In this document: positions 35,235 to 43,920 of the stretch, in pieces
How the letters are laid out: each line of letters begins with the position of its first letter
How positions within the stretch are numbered: position 1 is the stretch's first letter
Origin: Planctomycetota bacterium
GTDB lineage: Bacteria > Planctomycetota > UBA1135 > UBA2386
Direction of reading: 5' to 3'
Length of the DNA: 64,000 nt
Assembly (NCBI GenBank): GCA_014192625.1
Contig: BJHM01000004.1
Location: 1 to 64,000, forward strand
Notes under the pieces: model-generated
Seen by the model: only the letters and a program-made list of their open reading frames with translations
What the model was told of the DNA's origin: nothing
Databases searched by the model: none
Translations under genes and position numbers: made by a program

Positions 35235-35579
35235 GGATCCTGCCGCGCAAACTAACTGTTCACACCTCGTCACCGCTACCCACCGTTGCGGATTGCGCGG
35301 CGGCGCTTCGGCGCAGATCCGCAAGCTCAGTTTTGCGGCGACGGCATAGCGCGCAGTCTGGTGGCCTCGCCGCCGGTTTGTGCCCATAGCGACGGGCCGC
35401 TTCACCACCGCTGCGGCGCTTCGGCGACGCACTTCGGCGCGGTTGGACTTTGCGATCGCATCATGGGCGGTGATCAGGCCCCCATACAAACGCAAGCAAC
35501 TCATCTGCTAGTGTCGTCATGCATGGCGCACGGCCTGTCTGCATGGGGTTTAGGATCTGCGAACCATTCGATTCACGGA
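35235..35579. other. intergenic region without recognisable gene
   Basis: About 345 bases between wecB and the pilT remnant. It contains several GGCGCTTCGGCG-like and GCGACTTCGGCG-like short motifs (near 35302 and 35412) but no regular array. Short open frames here have no domain-like sequence. It may hold further decayed sequence. Confidence 0.5.
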
Positions 35580-36067
35580 TCAGCGAACGCGCCGCCCCGT
35601 CAGCAAAAGGATTTCGCGCGCAGCTATTCGGCCACCACCGGTCTTTGGTGCGAGCGACCGACTAATGACACCGTGCAACGTGCCCGCCAATTGCACGCGG
35701 ACCTGTTGCTGCGCAACCTTTGGCAACACCTCGATGACGCGATCCACGATCGAGATCGCGCCTTGGTCAACTTGATGGGGCAAAACCGCGCGAGGTCTTT
35801 GCTGGCGTAGGAAAAATCGCGGCCTCGGTCGCGCTCGAACAATTGCCACTACTGCGGCGTCATCAACTGCCGACACCGCATCCCGGTCGCTTCCGGGGTC
35901 GGTTTTGCTAGACCGATCGCACCGTCGATGCGCAGAGCAAGCCAGCCCGGATGTGCAGGCCGGATGTGCAGGCCGGATGCGCCTTGCTTCACCATGTCAC
36001 CGAGCGGCGGCTGAATCGTGAGCGTCATTTTGGCTTTCCCCTTGGCCGATTTTGTGTCATAAGTCAT
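35580..36067 (-). pseudogene. pilT: remnant of a PilT-type twitching motility ATPase
   Basis: Two separated fragments on the minus strand match the two ends of PilT. The 5' fragment (about 36028 to 35915) encodes PPLGDMVKQGASGLHIRP followed by LALRIDGAI, the PilT N-terminus. The 3' fragment (about 35760 to 35583) encodes IVDRVIEVLPKVAQQQVRVQL, then GTLHGVISRSLAP and GGGRIAAREILLLT, the segment after the ATP-binding core. The Walker motifs between them are missing, the pieces lie in different frames with stops between, and the central gap is about 155 bases instead of roughly 700. A 13-bp CATCCGGCCTGCA duplication (minus strand) sits in the N-terminal piece. Assignment rests on remembered family sequence. 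Confidence 0.75.
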
Positions 36068-36100
36068 TAATAATAATTATTTTACGACGCATTTTTCGGC
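36055..36100. promoter_or_regulatory. AT-rich island upstream of ppk
   Basis: A short, very A/T-rich stretch in an otherwise GC-rich region, with GTCATAA and GTCATTA direct repeats 8 bases apart (36056-36070) and the perfect palindrome AATAATTATT. It precedes ppk by about 60-100 bases and covers the 5' end of the pilT remnant. It could carry the ppk promoter; the GTCAT repeats recall a Pho box, but with the wrong spacing. Confidence 0.35.
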
Positions 36101-36157
36101 AGACTTTGCGACTGGCCCGAGAAGAGACGATGAATACGCCACGCTGGGCTAGCAGGC

Positions 36158-38500
36158 ATGGCCAGGCCAGCGTCGAATACCCCGCTCCAAATGACCGAGT
36201 TCGCAATCAACCCGCTGGCCCGCACCGCAGCCGAGCCGCAAAAGCTTTCGCAGGCCTCAACGGAATCGGCCCCATCGACCACCGCTGCCGCCGCTTCGTC
36301 ACCTGACGCAGCAGGCGTAAATCCACCCGCGAAACCGCCGACTCCGCCAGTGCAAGTGCAGCTGCCAACGCTGGCGAGCATGGATCGAGGGGCGCTATTC
36401 GTAAACCGCGAGTTGTCGTGGCTGTCGTTCAACCGGCGCGTGCTCGAAGAGTCGATGGACGAAAGCGTACCGCTGCTAGAACGCGTCAAGTTCTGCGCCA
36501 TCGCCAGCACCAACTTGGACGAGTTCTTCGAAGTGCGCGTTGCCGGCGTAATGGAACTAGTCGAAGCGAACTTGCAGGGCGAGAACCCAGACTGCATCAA
36601 GCCGAGCGATGAACTCGAGCTGATCCGCGATCAGGCGCGCGTCTTCAACGAAGCGATGCATCGCGCCTGGAAAGACCACCTCGTGCCGGCGCTCGCCAGA
36701 GCTGGGATCGAGATAAAGACGGTAAAGCAACTAAGCCCGCAACACCGCGTGTGGCTCGATTCCCACTTCAAGCGCGAGGTGTTGCCGGTCCTTACGCCAC
36801 TCGCGATCGACCCAGCACACCCATTTCCGGTGCTGCTCAACAAGTCACTCAATATCGCGGCGCTGCTTTTGGAACCGACGAAGGCGCGGCGCAGTCATCG
36901 CATGGCCGTGGTCCAAGTGCCCCGCGTGCTGCCTCGGATCGCGCGGCTGCCCGATCAGGACGGCAAGCACACCTACATCTTCACGGCCGACATCGTGCAG
37001 GAACACCTTGGCGTGTTGTTCCCCGGCCTCGAAGTTGTGCAAGCCTGCAGTTTCCGCGTCACGCGCGACAGCAACATTGATGTCGACGACGTGCATTCCA
37101 CCGACCTGCTCAGTTCGATCGAGCGCGAACTGGTAAAGCGCCGCCGCGGCGAACCAGTGCGACTTGAGATCGACATGGGGGCAAGCCCTGAGATCGTCGA
37201 CCGATTCGTCAAGGCCTTTCAGCTCGACCCCGACGACGTCTACTACTGCGACGGCCCGGTCAACCTCAGTCGACTGATGGAGCTCTACACGATGGTGGAG
37301 CAGCCCGAACTCAAGGACCCACCATTGCTGCCGCGTAAGTCGATCTCTTGGCCCACCGCCGAGGAGATGTTCGCCGACCTGCGCGACGGCGATCTACTGC
37401 TACACCACCCCTACGAATCGTTCTCGACGGTCGAAGAGTTTATGCGCCACTCGGCTCGCGACCCGCGCGTGCTTGCCATCAAGCAGACGATTTATCGCGC
37501 CGGCTCCAAGAGCCCGATGATGGACGCGCTGATCGAGGCCGCGCAGCAAAGAAAGCAGGTCACGGTCGTGGTGGAGTTGAAAGCGCGCTTCGACGAAGAG
37601 GCAAACATCCAGTGGGCACGCCGCATGGAACAGTCCGGCGTGCACGTCGTCTACGGCATCGTCGGGATGAAGACGCACGCCAAGTGCACGCTGGTGGTGC
37701 GTCGCGAAGATGATGGCATCAAGCGCTACTGTCACATCGGCACCGGCAACTACAACCCAACCACCGCGCGCAGCTACACCGACATCGGGGTGCTGACCGC
37801 GCGCGCCGACGTTGGCGAAGAGGTTGCTGCCACGTTTAACATGATCACCGGCTACGCCCGCTTGCCGCAGATTCAGAATCTGCTGGTAGCGCCGTTCACG
37901 CTGCGCGATCGCCTGCAGGGCCTGATCCAAAAAGAGATCGAGGCGAAGAAGGCCGGTCGGCCCGCAGCGATCAAGGCCAAGCTCAACAACCTCACCGATC
38001 CGCAGACCATCCTCGCGCTCTACGAGGCTTCGCGCGCCGGCGTGCAAATCCAACTTTGCGTGCGCAGCATCTGCCTGCTGCGACCAGGCGTCCAAGGCCT
38101 CAGCGAAAACATCACGGTCCGTGCAATCATCGACCGATTCCTTGAGCACAGCCGCGTCTACTACTTTGAGAACGGCGGCAGCCCGCTCGTCTACCTGTCG
38201 TCCGCGGACTGGATGATTCGCAATCTCGACCGCCGCGTTGAAGTGGCGATCCCAGTGCTCGACGCCGACTTGAAAAAGCGGGTCATCGACGAAGTGCTCG
38301 GCTTGGCACTATCCGACAACGTGAAGGGACGGCGCGTCCTTGCCTCCGGCGGCAGCGAACGCATTGTCCGTCGCGAAGGCGAAGCACCGCTGCGGAGCCA
38401 GGCCACGCTGCTCGAACTCGCCAACAAGCAACCCGAACCGCAGACAGAAGGCAGTCGCTCATCAAAGACCAAGGGCCGCAAAAAGCGTCGGCGCTCCTGA
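36158..38500 (+). CDS. ppk1: polyphosphate kinase 1
   Basis: A 780-residue PPK1 that reversibly makes inorganic polyphosphate from ATP. The N-terminal domain starts about residue 77 (FVNRELSWLSFNRRVLEE), followed by the head domain and two PLD-like C-terminal domains. The autophosphorylated histidine lies in MKTHAKCTLVVRR, and the HIGTGNYNPTTAR block and SADWMIRNLDRRVEV are conserved. The first 70 residues are a low-complexity Ala/Pro/Thr extension, so a downstream start (for example the Met before DRGALF, about 75) is possible. The C-terminus ends in a basic KGRKKRRRS tail. Confidence 0.96.
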   Translation: MARPASNTPLQMTEFAINPLARTAAEPQKLSQASTESAPSTTAAAASSPDAAGVNPPAKPPTPPVQVQLPTLASMDRGALFVNRELSWLSFNRRVLEESMDESVPLLERVKFCAIASTNLDEFFEVRVAGVMELVEANLQGENPDCIKPSDELELIRDQARVFNEAMHRAWKDHLVPALARAGIEIKTVKQLSPQHRVWLDSHFKREVLPVLTPLAIDPAHPFPVLLNKSLNIAALLLEPTKARRSHRMAVVQVPRVLPRIARLPDQDGKHTYIFTADIVQEHLGVLFPGLEVVQACSFRVTRDSNIDVDDVHSTDLLSSIERELVKRRRGEPVRLEIDMGASPEIVDRFVKAFQLDPDDVYYCDGPVNLSRLMELYTMVEQPELKDPPLLPRKSISWPTAEEMFADLRDGDLLLHHPYESFSTVEEFMRHSARDPRVLAIKQTIYRAGSKSPMMDALIEAAQQRKQVTVVVELKARFDEEANIQWARRMEQSGVHVVYGIVGMKTHAKCTLVVRREDDGIKRYCHIGTGNYNPTTARSYTDIGVLTARADVGEEVAATFNMITGYARLPQIQNLLVAPFTLRDRLQGLIQKEIEAKKAGRPAAIKAKLNNLTDPQTILALYEASRAGVQIQLCVRSICLLRPGVQGLSENITVRAIIDRFLEHSRVYYFENGGSPLVYLSSADWMIRNLDRRVEVAIPVLDADLKKRVIDEVLGLALSDNVKGRRVLASGGSERIVRREGEAPLRSQATLLELANKQPEPQTEGSRSSKTKGRKKRRRS

Positions 38501-38560
38501 TCCTTCAAGTCCGCGGACTATCCACTCGTGCGCGCAAGGCTTCGCACTAGCCTCTTGTGC

Positions 38561-39415
38561 ATGAAACTCTGCCGGTTCTCGAATGCGTTTGGACCACCCC
38601 GAGTAGGGCTCTTGCACGACGAAGGCCACGTGCACGATCTCACCGCAGTCGGCGCAACCTCGCTCACTGCGCTGCTGGATGACAAAGCACCGCACGACGC
38701 AATCGCCAAGCTCGCAAGTAGCACGACCACCATCGTGCCTGCAGCCGCGGTGCGTTTGCTGCCACCAGTGGAGCACCAAGAGGTCTGGGCGGCTGGGGTC
38801 ACCTATTTACGCAGCAAGAAGGCGCGCATGGCGGAGAGCACCTTTAGCAAAAACGCCTATGACATGGTCTACGAGGCAGCGCGGCCTGAAATCTTCTTCA
38901 AGGCGATGCCGCACAAAGTTGTCGGCCCGCAGGACCTGATCGGCATCCGCAGCGACGCGCGCTGGAACGTTCCCGAGCCAGAGTTGGCACTGGTGTTCAA
39001 TGCCCGCCAAGAACTCGTCGGCTGCACCATCGGCAACGACATGAGCTCACGCGACATCGAAGGTGAAAACCTGCTCTACCTGCCACAGGCAAAGATTTAT
39101 CGCAACTCATGCGCCCTAGGCCCATGCATCACGCTCGCCACCGAGCAGCAGGCGCGCGCCTGGCAGATTGCGATCCGCATCGACCGCGCCGGCGCAGCAG
39201 TGTTTGCCGGCACGACCAGCGTGTCGCAGATCAAAAGAAGCTTCACCGAACTCGCCGACTTCCTGTTCCGCTCGCAGCAATTTCCATTCGGCGTGGTGCT
39301 GTTGACCGGCACCGGCATCGTCCCGCCAGAATCATTCACCTTGGCGCAAGGTGATGTCGTCACCATCACGATCGACGGCATCGGCACGCTGCAAAACACC
39401 GTCGCGCGCGTCTGA
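38561..39415 (+). CDS. fumarylacetoacetate hydrolase family protein
   Basis: A 284-residue FAH-fold metal-dependent enzyme. Marks: VWAAGVTYLRSK, the metal-ligand EPELALVF, GNDMSSRDIEGENLLYLPQAK and the C-terminal GTGIVPPESFTLAQGDVVTI. Family members cleave or isomerise C-C bonds in 2-oxo acids of aromatic or sugar acid breakdown; the exact substrate is not evident. The ATG at 38561 starts the family-typical MKLCRFSNAFG. It follows ppk1 by 60 bases; a 12-base palindrome AGTCCGCGGACT lies between them. Confidence 0.9.
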   Translation: MKLCRFSNAFGPPRVGLLHDEGHVHDLTAVGATSLTALLDDKAPHDAIAKLASSTTTIVPAAAVRLLPPVEHQEVWAAGVTYLRSKKARMAESTFSKNAYDMVYEAARPEIFFKAMPHKVVGPQDLIGIRSDARWNVPEPELALVFNARQELVGCTIGNDMSSRDIEGENLLYLPQAKIYRNSCALGPCITLATEQQARAWQIAIRIDRAGAAVFAGTTSVSQIKRSFTELADFLFRSQQFPFGVVLLTGTGIVPPESFTLAQGDVVTITIDGIGTLQNTVARV

Positions 39416-39450
39416 GCCACGGCGTGCTTCAGTGCCAGTCGCGGCAGGAC

Positions 39451-39489
39451 TCACTGCCGAAGGGGTCACTCCCGAAGGGGTCACTGCAT
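39451..39489. repeat. short 15-bp tandem duplication
   Basis: CCGAAGGGGTCACT occurs twice in direct tandem (15-base period) in the gap between the FAH gene and tRNA-Asp. The rest of the gap, 39416-39657, shows no gene. Confidence 0.7.
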
Positions 39490-39657
39490 GAAGTGGCCAC
39501 CGAAAAATCGGCTGACGTGCCGGCATGACCAAGTGCGCAAAAAGCAACCCCGAGTCTAGGCCTTCGCGGGACCACAGTTGCCAACTGCTGAACGACTTAA
39601 CTATCGCCACCGCCTTTGTTAAGGGGGCAATCTAACGAGGCATGGGCACCCGGAGCA

Positions 39658-39698
39658 AAAACCCCCGCGGTCGGCCTCAGGCCTTCCGCGAGGTCCCT
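39658..39698 (-). terminator. rho-independent terminator of tRNA-Asp
   Basis: On the minus strand, CCTCGCGG and CCGCGGGG form an 8-bp stem with one G-U pair. The loop contains a further GGCC-TGA-GGCC hairpin, and TTTTT follows. It starts a few bases after the CCA end of tRNA-Asp, so it is positioned to end that transcript. Confidence 0.8.
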
Positions 39699-39701
39699 AT
39701 G

Positions 39702-39778
<77 letters not shown>

Positions 39779-39953
39779 ACGCAAGGGGTCGAGGATGCTA
39801 GCCGCGGCGGAAGGGTTTGCAAGCGAGTATGCGCTGCCAACTCAAGGAACTGAAAGCGCGGCCACCCCCCGCTGCGAACGGGCGATTTAGTCAGCAATCT
39901 GAGCATGCCAACCAAGGGATAAGGCCGCGCCGAAAAGTGACCCGATAGCTCGC

Positions 39954-40201
39954 GCGGGCGAGCGGGCGAGCGGGCAGGCGGGCGAGCGGGCGAGCGGGCG
40001 GGCGGGCGGGCGAGCGGGCGAGCGGGCGAGCGGGCGGGCGGGCGAGCGGGCGGGCGGGCGAGCGGGCAGGCGGGCGGGCGGGCGGGCGGGCGGGCGGGCG
40101 AGCGGGCGAGCGGGCGGGCGGGCGGGCGGGCGGGCGGGCGAGCGGGCGGGCGGGCGAGCGGGCGAGCGGGCAGGCAGGCAGGCGGGCGGGCGGGCGGGCG
40201 A
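39954..40201. repeat. 62 tandem GC[GA][GA] tetramers, G-quadruplex prone
   Basis: A 248-base array of 62 four-base units in perfect register, using only GCGG, GCGA and GCAG. Consecutive GCGG units give GGGCGGGCGGGCGGG, a textbook G-quadruplex pattern, several times on the plus strand. It lies between tRNA-Asp and the hairpin at 40202-40241. The surrounding gap 39779-40381 has no credible gene; the minus-strand open frame across the array encodes only A-R-P/S-P repeats. CTCAATCT micro-repeats follow at 40245-40275. Confidence 0.97.
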
Positions 40202-40241
40202 AAAAAAACCCGGCCGCCAGCCTTGCCGCTGACGACCGGGA
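40202..40241 (-). terminator. orphan terminator-like hairpin next to the tetramer array
   Basis: On the minus strand CCCGGTCG and CGGCCGGG pair over 8 bp (one G-U) around a loop of about 16 bases, followed by eight Ts. It has the form of a rho-independent terminator for minus-strand transcription, yet no minus-strand gene lies immediately to the right. The T-run leads straight into the tetramer array. Confidence 0.55.
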
Positions 40242-40381
40242 AAACTCAATCTCTCAATCTCTCAATCGCTCAATCTTTTCCCGTGCTCTCCATCTCACGG
40301 CCCAGTGCAGTTCTCTCCGGTTTGCATCGTCTCTCGTCAACACAAACCATCTGCACCAGCCAAGAGCATACATTACCGTTT

Positions 40382-41410
40382 GTGCCCGAACCGAAAACCG
40401 CAGTTGTGCGTAGCAGTCTTCAACTTAGTCATTCAGGGTTGCCCGCTGCCAAGGGGCTGCACCTGTCCGTCGATGGGATGACTCCTAGCGGGCCCAACCT
40501 CTCGCACTGGCCGGGCAACCGCACGCCCGCTGCTTGGAAAGCAGATCTCAGCACCGGCATCTGCCTCAACTTCTCCCGCGCCGACGCGGCCGAGCAAAAA
40601 AACTTTCTCGGTGATGCGTCTGTGGTCCTCAATGACCACTACGACACGGATGGCTTCTGCTCGCTGCTCGCCATTTTGCATCCTGAAGTGGCGCAGCCGC
40701 GCGAAGAGCTGCTGCTGTTGGCGGCCGCCACGGGCGACTTTGGATTGCTGCACACGTGGCGCGGGTTTGCCATCGATCGGATCGTTTCACACCTAGCTTC
40801 TCCCGCTTCGCCAGTGGCGGCGGAGTTCCACAACCTGTCGGGCGCGGAAAAATGCTTCGCCCGATATCAGTGGCTGCTCGCCAACGCAAGGCTAGTGCTC
40901 GACCAACCCGAACACTTTGCCGCGCTCTACAAGGACGAACTCGCATTGATCCGCGGCCAGATCGACGCGGGACTGCGCGGCGCGGTGGCGCTCACTCACC
41001 ACCGAGATCTTGGCTTTGCCATTCTCGCTACCACGGGCAATGCGCATCGGATGACACTCAATACGCTGGCCGGCGCATACCGCGTGATGCACCTGCAAAA
41101 CACCGCTGATGGGCCCCTCTACCGCTTCCATGATCGCACCGAAAGCTGGTTTGAGATGGTGACCAAAAAGCCGCCACTGCGCCGCGACCTGCGGCCGCTT
41201 GCTAATGCACTCAATCAAATCGAACCACCACAAGACGGGGCGCAGTGGTGCGCGGACGCGCCAACAGAACCGATCCCCGAGATCTACTTTGGCCCGAAGG
41301 CAACGCAGCAATATGGGGAAGACACGCGACAACTACGCAGCAGCCGCCTGCCACGCACAACGGTGGAAGGCATGTTCGTCACACACTTCTGCGCGGCACC
41401 AACATTATGA
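40382..41410 (+). CDS. DUF6687-like protein of unknown function
   Basis: A 342-residue soluble protein. Recognisable family-like stretches are LHLSVDG, LSHWPGNRTP, CLNFSR and the striking NDHYDTDGFCSLLAILHPEVA followed by LLLLAAATGDFG, which recall the DUF6687 family. The DHYDTDG motif suggests a metal- or phosphate-binding site similar in look to DHH phosphoesterases, but that is inference. A GTG at 40382 is the likely start because the upstream open frame (ATG 40223) runs through CTCAAT micro-repeats. The stop overlaps the possible ATG at 41407 of the next frame. Confidence 0.72.
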   Translation: MPEPKTAVVRSSLQLSHSGLPAAKGLHLSVDGMTPSGPNLSHWPGNRTPAAWKADLSTGICLNFSRADAAEQKNFLGDASVVLNDHYDTDGFCSLLAILHPEVAQPREELLLLAAATGDFGLLHTWRGFAIDRIVSHLASPASPVAAEFHNLSGAEKCFARYQWLLANARLVLDQPEHFAALYKDELALIRGQIDAGLRGAVALTHHRDLGFAILATTGNAHRMTLNTLAGAYRVMHLQNTADGPLYRFHDRTESWFEMVTKKPPLRRDLRPLANALNQIEPPQDGAQWCADAPTEPIPEIYFGPKATQQYGEDTRQLRSSRLPRTTVEGMFVTHFCAAPTL

Positions 41411-41490
41411 ACGAGCACACGGCAAAGCTCCCGCGCGCAACTCGCCATGGCGCAGGGTGGGCGCTCGAGCCATCATCACGCTTACCGCTT

Positions 41491-42531
41491 ATGCACCTTC
41501 CGCACTTTACCACTGTCCGCACTCTGCTCGCCCAGCTAGCACTGCTCGCACTGCTCGCATGCGGAAGCCACAGTGACCCAGGTCCTGCCTCTGCCTTTGA
41601 CGCATTCCGCATCGTGCAAAGCACGGACACCTTCGGCGATCCCGCGAAGGCAACGGCCGCGATTTTCGAGCTAGTAGCGCGCGGCACCAAGTTCGATGCG
41701 ATCGTTGCGCACGAAACAACCACCGCCGTGGCTGCCGCCGATGCCTGCAAAAAAAATGGCCTTGGTAACGTGCAGGTGGTTTGTGTTGGTGGTCAAGCGG
41801 ATGGCCAGCGTCTAGTGCTCGACGGCGTGCTCGCGGCCATTGCCAAACCGCCAACCTGCGCCAGCGCCGCACTCGACCTCGCCATGCTGACAAGCAACGG
41901 CGTGACCTTCGCGCCCGAACAGTTTCACTTCCGGCTCGGCGCGCGCATCTTCACTCGCGCCAACGACACAGGCGAGACGGTCGCAACGCCGGCCGACATC
42001 CTGCTGGCATTCACTCGCCGCCAGCACGCGGCAATGCTGGTCGCCGTCGCCGGCAAACCACCGCTCGCCATCGGTGTGATCCAGCTGGACGAACGTACTT
42101 CAAATGGCAAAGCCCGCCGCGCCGAACTCGATGCTGAGGTGCTGAATCGCCCCTTCCTGCGCCTCACACACCGCAGCGCGGACGGCAACTCAGAGCAACA
42201 GGCTGCTCTCATCACACAACTCGCTGCACAGGGTTGCCGCGCGCTCATCGTCGCCGATGGCGATGCGACACTGCTTTCTGCAGCCTGCTGTGCCGCGCGC
42301 AAACTTGGCATCAAAGTAGTAGCACTCCACGTTGCGCTACCAGAAGCAGCCGCCGACCTTGCGGTCCTCCCTGACTTTGTGGCAATCGGCCGCGCACTGG
42401 GCCGCACGATCTCGCAGTCGCGCAAGCAAGGCAGCGCCATCCTTGAGCTGCAATCCGAAGCCACTGGAAAGCGTGCCAGCGACCTGCACGCAGGCCTGGT
42501 TCAGGCTGCGCAAATTACCGCCCCCAAATGA
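41491..42531 (+). CDS. lipoprotein resembling a periplasmic binding protein with swapped lobe order
   Basis: A 346-residue lipoprotein: the signal LLAQLALLALLAC places the lipobox cysteine at about residue 24. The first half has a PBP type 1-like alpha/beta unit (DPAKATAAIFELVARG, FDAIVAHETTTAVAAADACK, NVQVVCVGG) that looks like the second lobe of sugar-binding proteins. The second half (EQQAALITQLAAQGCRALIVADGDATLL, GIKVVALH, AIGRALGRTI) looks like the first lobe. No ABC permease or ATPase is nearby. The ATG at 41491 starts the signal; an ATG at 41407 adds 28 residues. The next gene overlaps as ATGA. Confidence 0.72.
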   Translation: MHLPHFTTVRTLLAQLALLALLACGSHSDPGPASAFDAFRIVQSTDTFGDPAKATAAIFELVARGTKFDAIVAHETTTAVAAADACKKNGLGNVQVVCVGGQADGQRLVLDGVLAAIAKPPTCASAALDLAMLTSNGVTFAPEQFHFRLGARIFTRANDTGETVATPADILLAFTRRQHAAMLVAVAGKPPLAIGVIQLDERTSNGKARRAELDAEVLNRPFLRLTHRSADGNSEQQAALITQLAAQGCRALIVADGDATLLSAACCAARKLGIKVVALHVALPEAAADLAVLPDFVAIGRALGRTISQSRKQGSAILELQSEATGKRASDLHAGLVQAAQITAPK

Positions 42532-43850
42532 CGCGCCACATGCCACTGAAAAGCTCTGCCGCACTCAGCGCACTGCTTGCAGCAAGCTCACTACTCGGCC
42601 AGCAGGTTGGCCAGCCGATTGGCCAGCCGATTGGCCAGACTGCGGCCGCGCCTGCTCCACTATTTCGATTGGTGAGCAAAGTGCCCGCGATCATCGCTGC
42701 AACGGATCTACTGTTCTTCGAGAACGAACCAAAGCACACGCTCACAGCGGATCAACAAAGCGAGCTTGTGATCCATGCCGATGGGCAACTGCAGAGTAGC
42801 GAGGTGCCAGCGACACTTGCTGCGGACACTCTGCTGTCGCTTCGCATCCGGCCTGCGGCGTGGCTCATGCTCACTGCGGCGGCGCTGCCACGTTTTACAA
42901 AGCTCTGGGGGCCGCGTCTCTCCGTGCTCGGCGAAGGCCTTGGGTTTGGCCGCGACCTGCCACCAAAACTGCTGGCGCAACTGTTAGCGATCGCGCGCGA
43001 CCTACAACAACTCGACGCCACCCTCACGAGCGACCAGGAGCACGGCGCAGTGTTTACCCTCGTGCTCACGCCACAGGCTTTGAGTAACACGAGTGAGTGG
43101 CTCATGCACCTCGTGCCCGGCGAACGAGGTGCGCCCAAAATCGATGGCGACGCCTTTGCGCGCGTCGACTTCGACCTCGCTGCCGATCACGTATTCTCTG
43201 CGTGCGAACCATTCCTACCGTGGCTCGCGGAGTTGACCAACGGCAACTCGCCCGCAGCACTCACCGATCAAATCCGCTCGCTCACTTGCCTCGCCGGCAG
43301 CGGCGCACTCGCAATCGACCCAGATGGCTTGCAGCTCGCACTGTTGCTACGCGATGCGAAGGGCTACGAAGAAACCGCCTTTGCAGCACCGGCGCTAGCG
43401 CGACAGCAAGAGCATCTCGCCCGCCGCCGCATCGACGTCGAATACACGGTGAACGCACTTACCCATCGCGATATTCACGTAATGAAAAGTTCGGTGCTGC
43501 CACGTACTCCCACTCCGCTGATTGCCACCGACGGCGGTGAGGTGATTGGTTTTCTCGCGGTAGCAGGGGGACATGCGTTTTCGGTCGCAGGTGGCAAACA
43601 CTGCGAAGCGCGCATCAAGGCTCTGATCGACGCAACAATGGATCGCACGCTGCGGGTCCGTCCGCTCGACCAGGTTGCCGCTCACTCACAGCCACCAGTC
43701 GCCACTCTCGACCTCGACATCTTCCGCGTCGCCGCGCTCGCCAAGTTTGACTTGCCAGCGCCACTAAAACTGTCCCTCGGCAAAGGCCAGCTCCACGCAA
43801 AGATCCGACGGCACGACCAGGCGCTGGTGCTGCAAATCCAACTGCAATGA
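42528..43850 (+). CDS. secreted protein of unknown function
   Basis: A 440-residue exported protein with a signal peptide (SSAALSALLAASSLLGQ) and then three in-frame 12-base repeats (42599-42640) encoding Q-P/V-I/V-G units. The mature part is alpha/beta with many short strands and no motif I can name. The sequence LVSKVPAIIAATDLLFFEN and repeated DLDIFRVAAL-like segments give it a DUF3352-like look, which is only an impression. It starts inside the stop of the lipoprotein gene (ATGA), so the two are probably made together. Confidence 0.7.
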   Translation: MTRHMPLKSSAALSALLAASSLLGQQVGQPIGQPIGQTAAAPAPLFRLVSKVPAIIAATDLLFFENEPKHTLTADQQSELVIHADGQLQSSEVPATLAADTLLSLRIRPAAWLMLTAAALPRFTKLWGPRLSVLGEGLGFGRDLPPKLLAQLLAIARDLQQLDATLTSDQEHGAVFTLVLTPQALSNTSEWLMHLVPGERGAPKIDGDAFARVDFDLAADHVFSACEPFLPWLAELTNGNSPAALTDQIRSLTCLAGSGALAIDPDGLQLALLLRDAKGYEETAFAAPALARQQEHLARRRIDVEYTVNALTHRDIHVMKSSVLPRTPTPLIATDGGEVIGFLAVAGGHAFSVAGGKHCEARIKALIDATMDRTLRVRPLDQVAAHSQPPVATLDLDIFRVAALAKFDLPAPLKLSLGKGQLHAKIRRHDQALVLQIQLQ

Positions 43851-43920
43851 AGGCTCCCACGCGCATCCTCGGCGGCTTGCAGAAGCCTCAAGAAATCAAC
43901 GACTGACCAGCGCAAACGCC

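Noticed and set aside
35286-35810. Plus-strand gene of 174 residues
   Set aside because: No domain-like sequence, and it runs antisense to the recognisable pilT remnant, which explains the region better.
39887-40249. Long minus-strand open frame across the G-rich array
   Set aside because: It encodes only A-R-P/S-P repeats dictated by the GCGG/GCGA tetramers; unit length 4 is not a coding period and flanks show no protein-like sequence.
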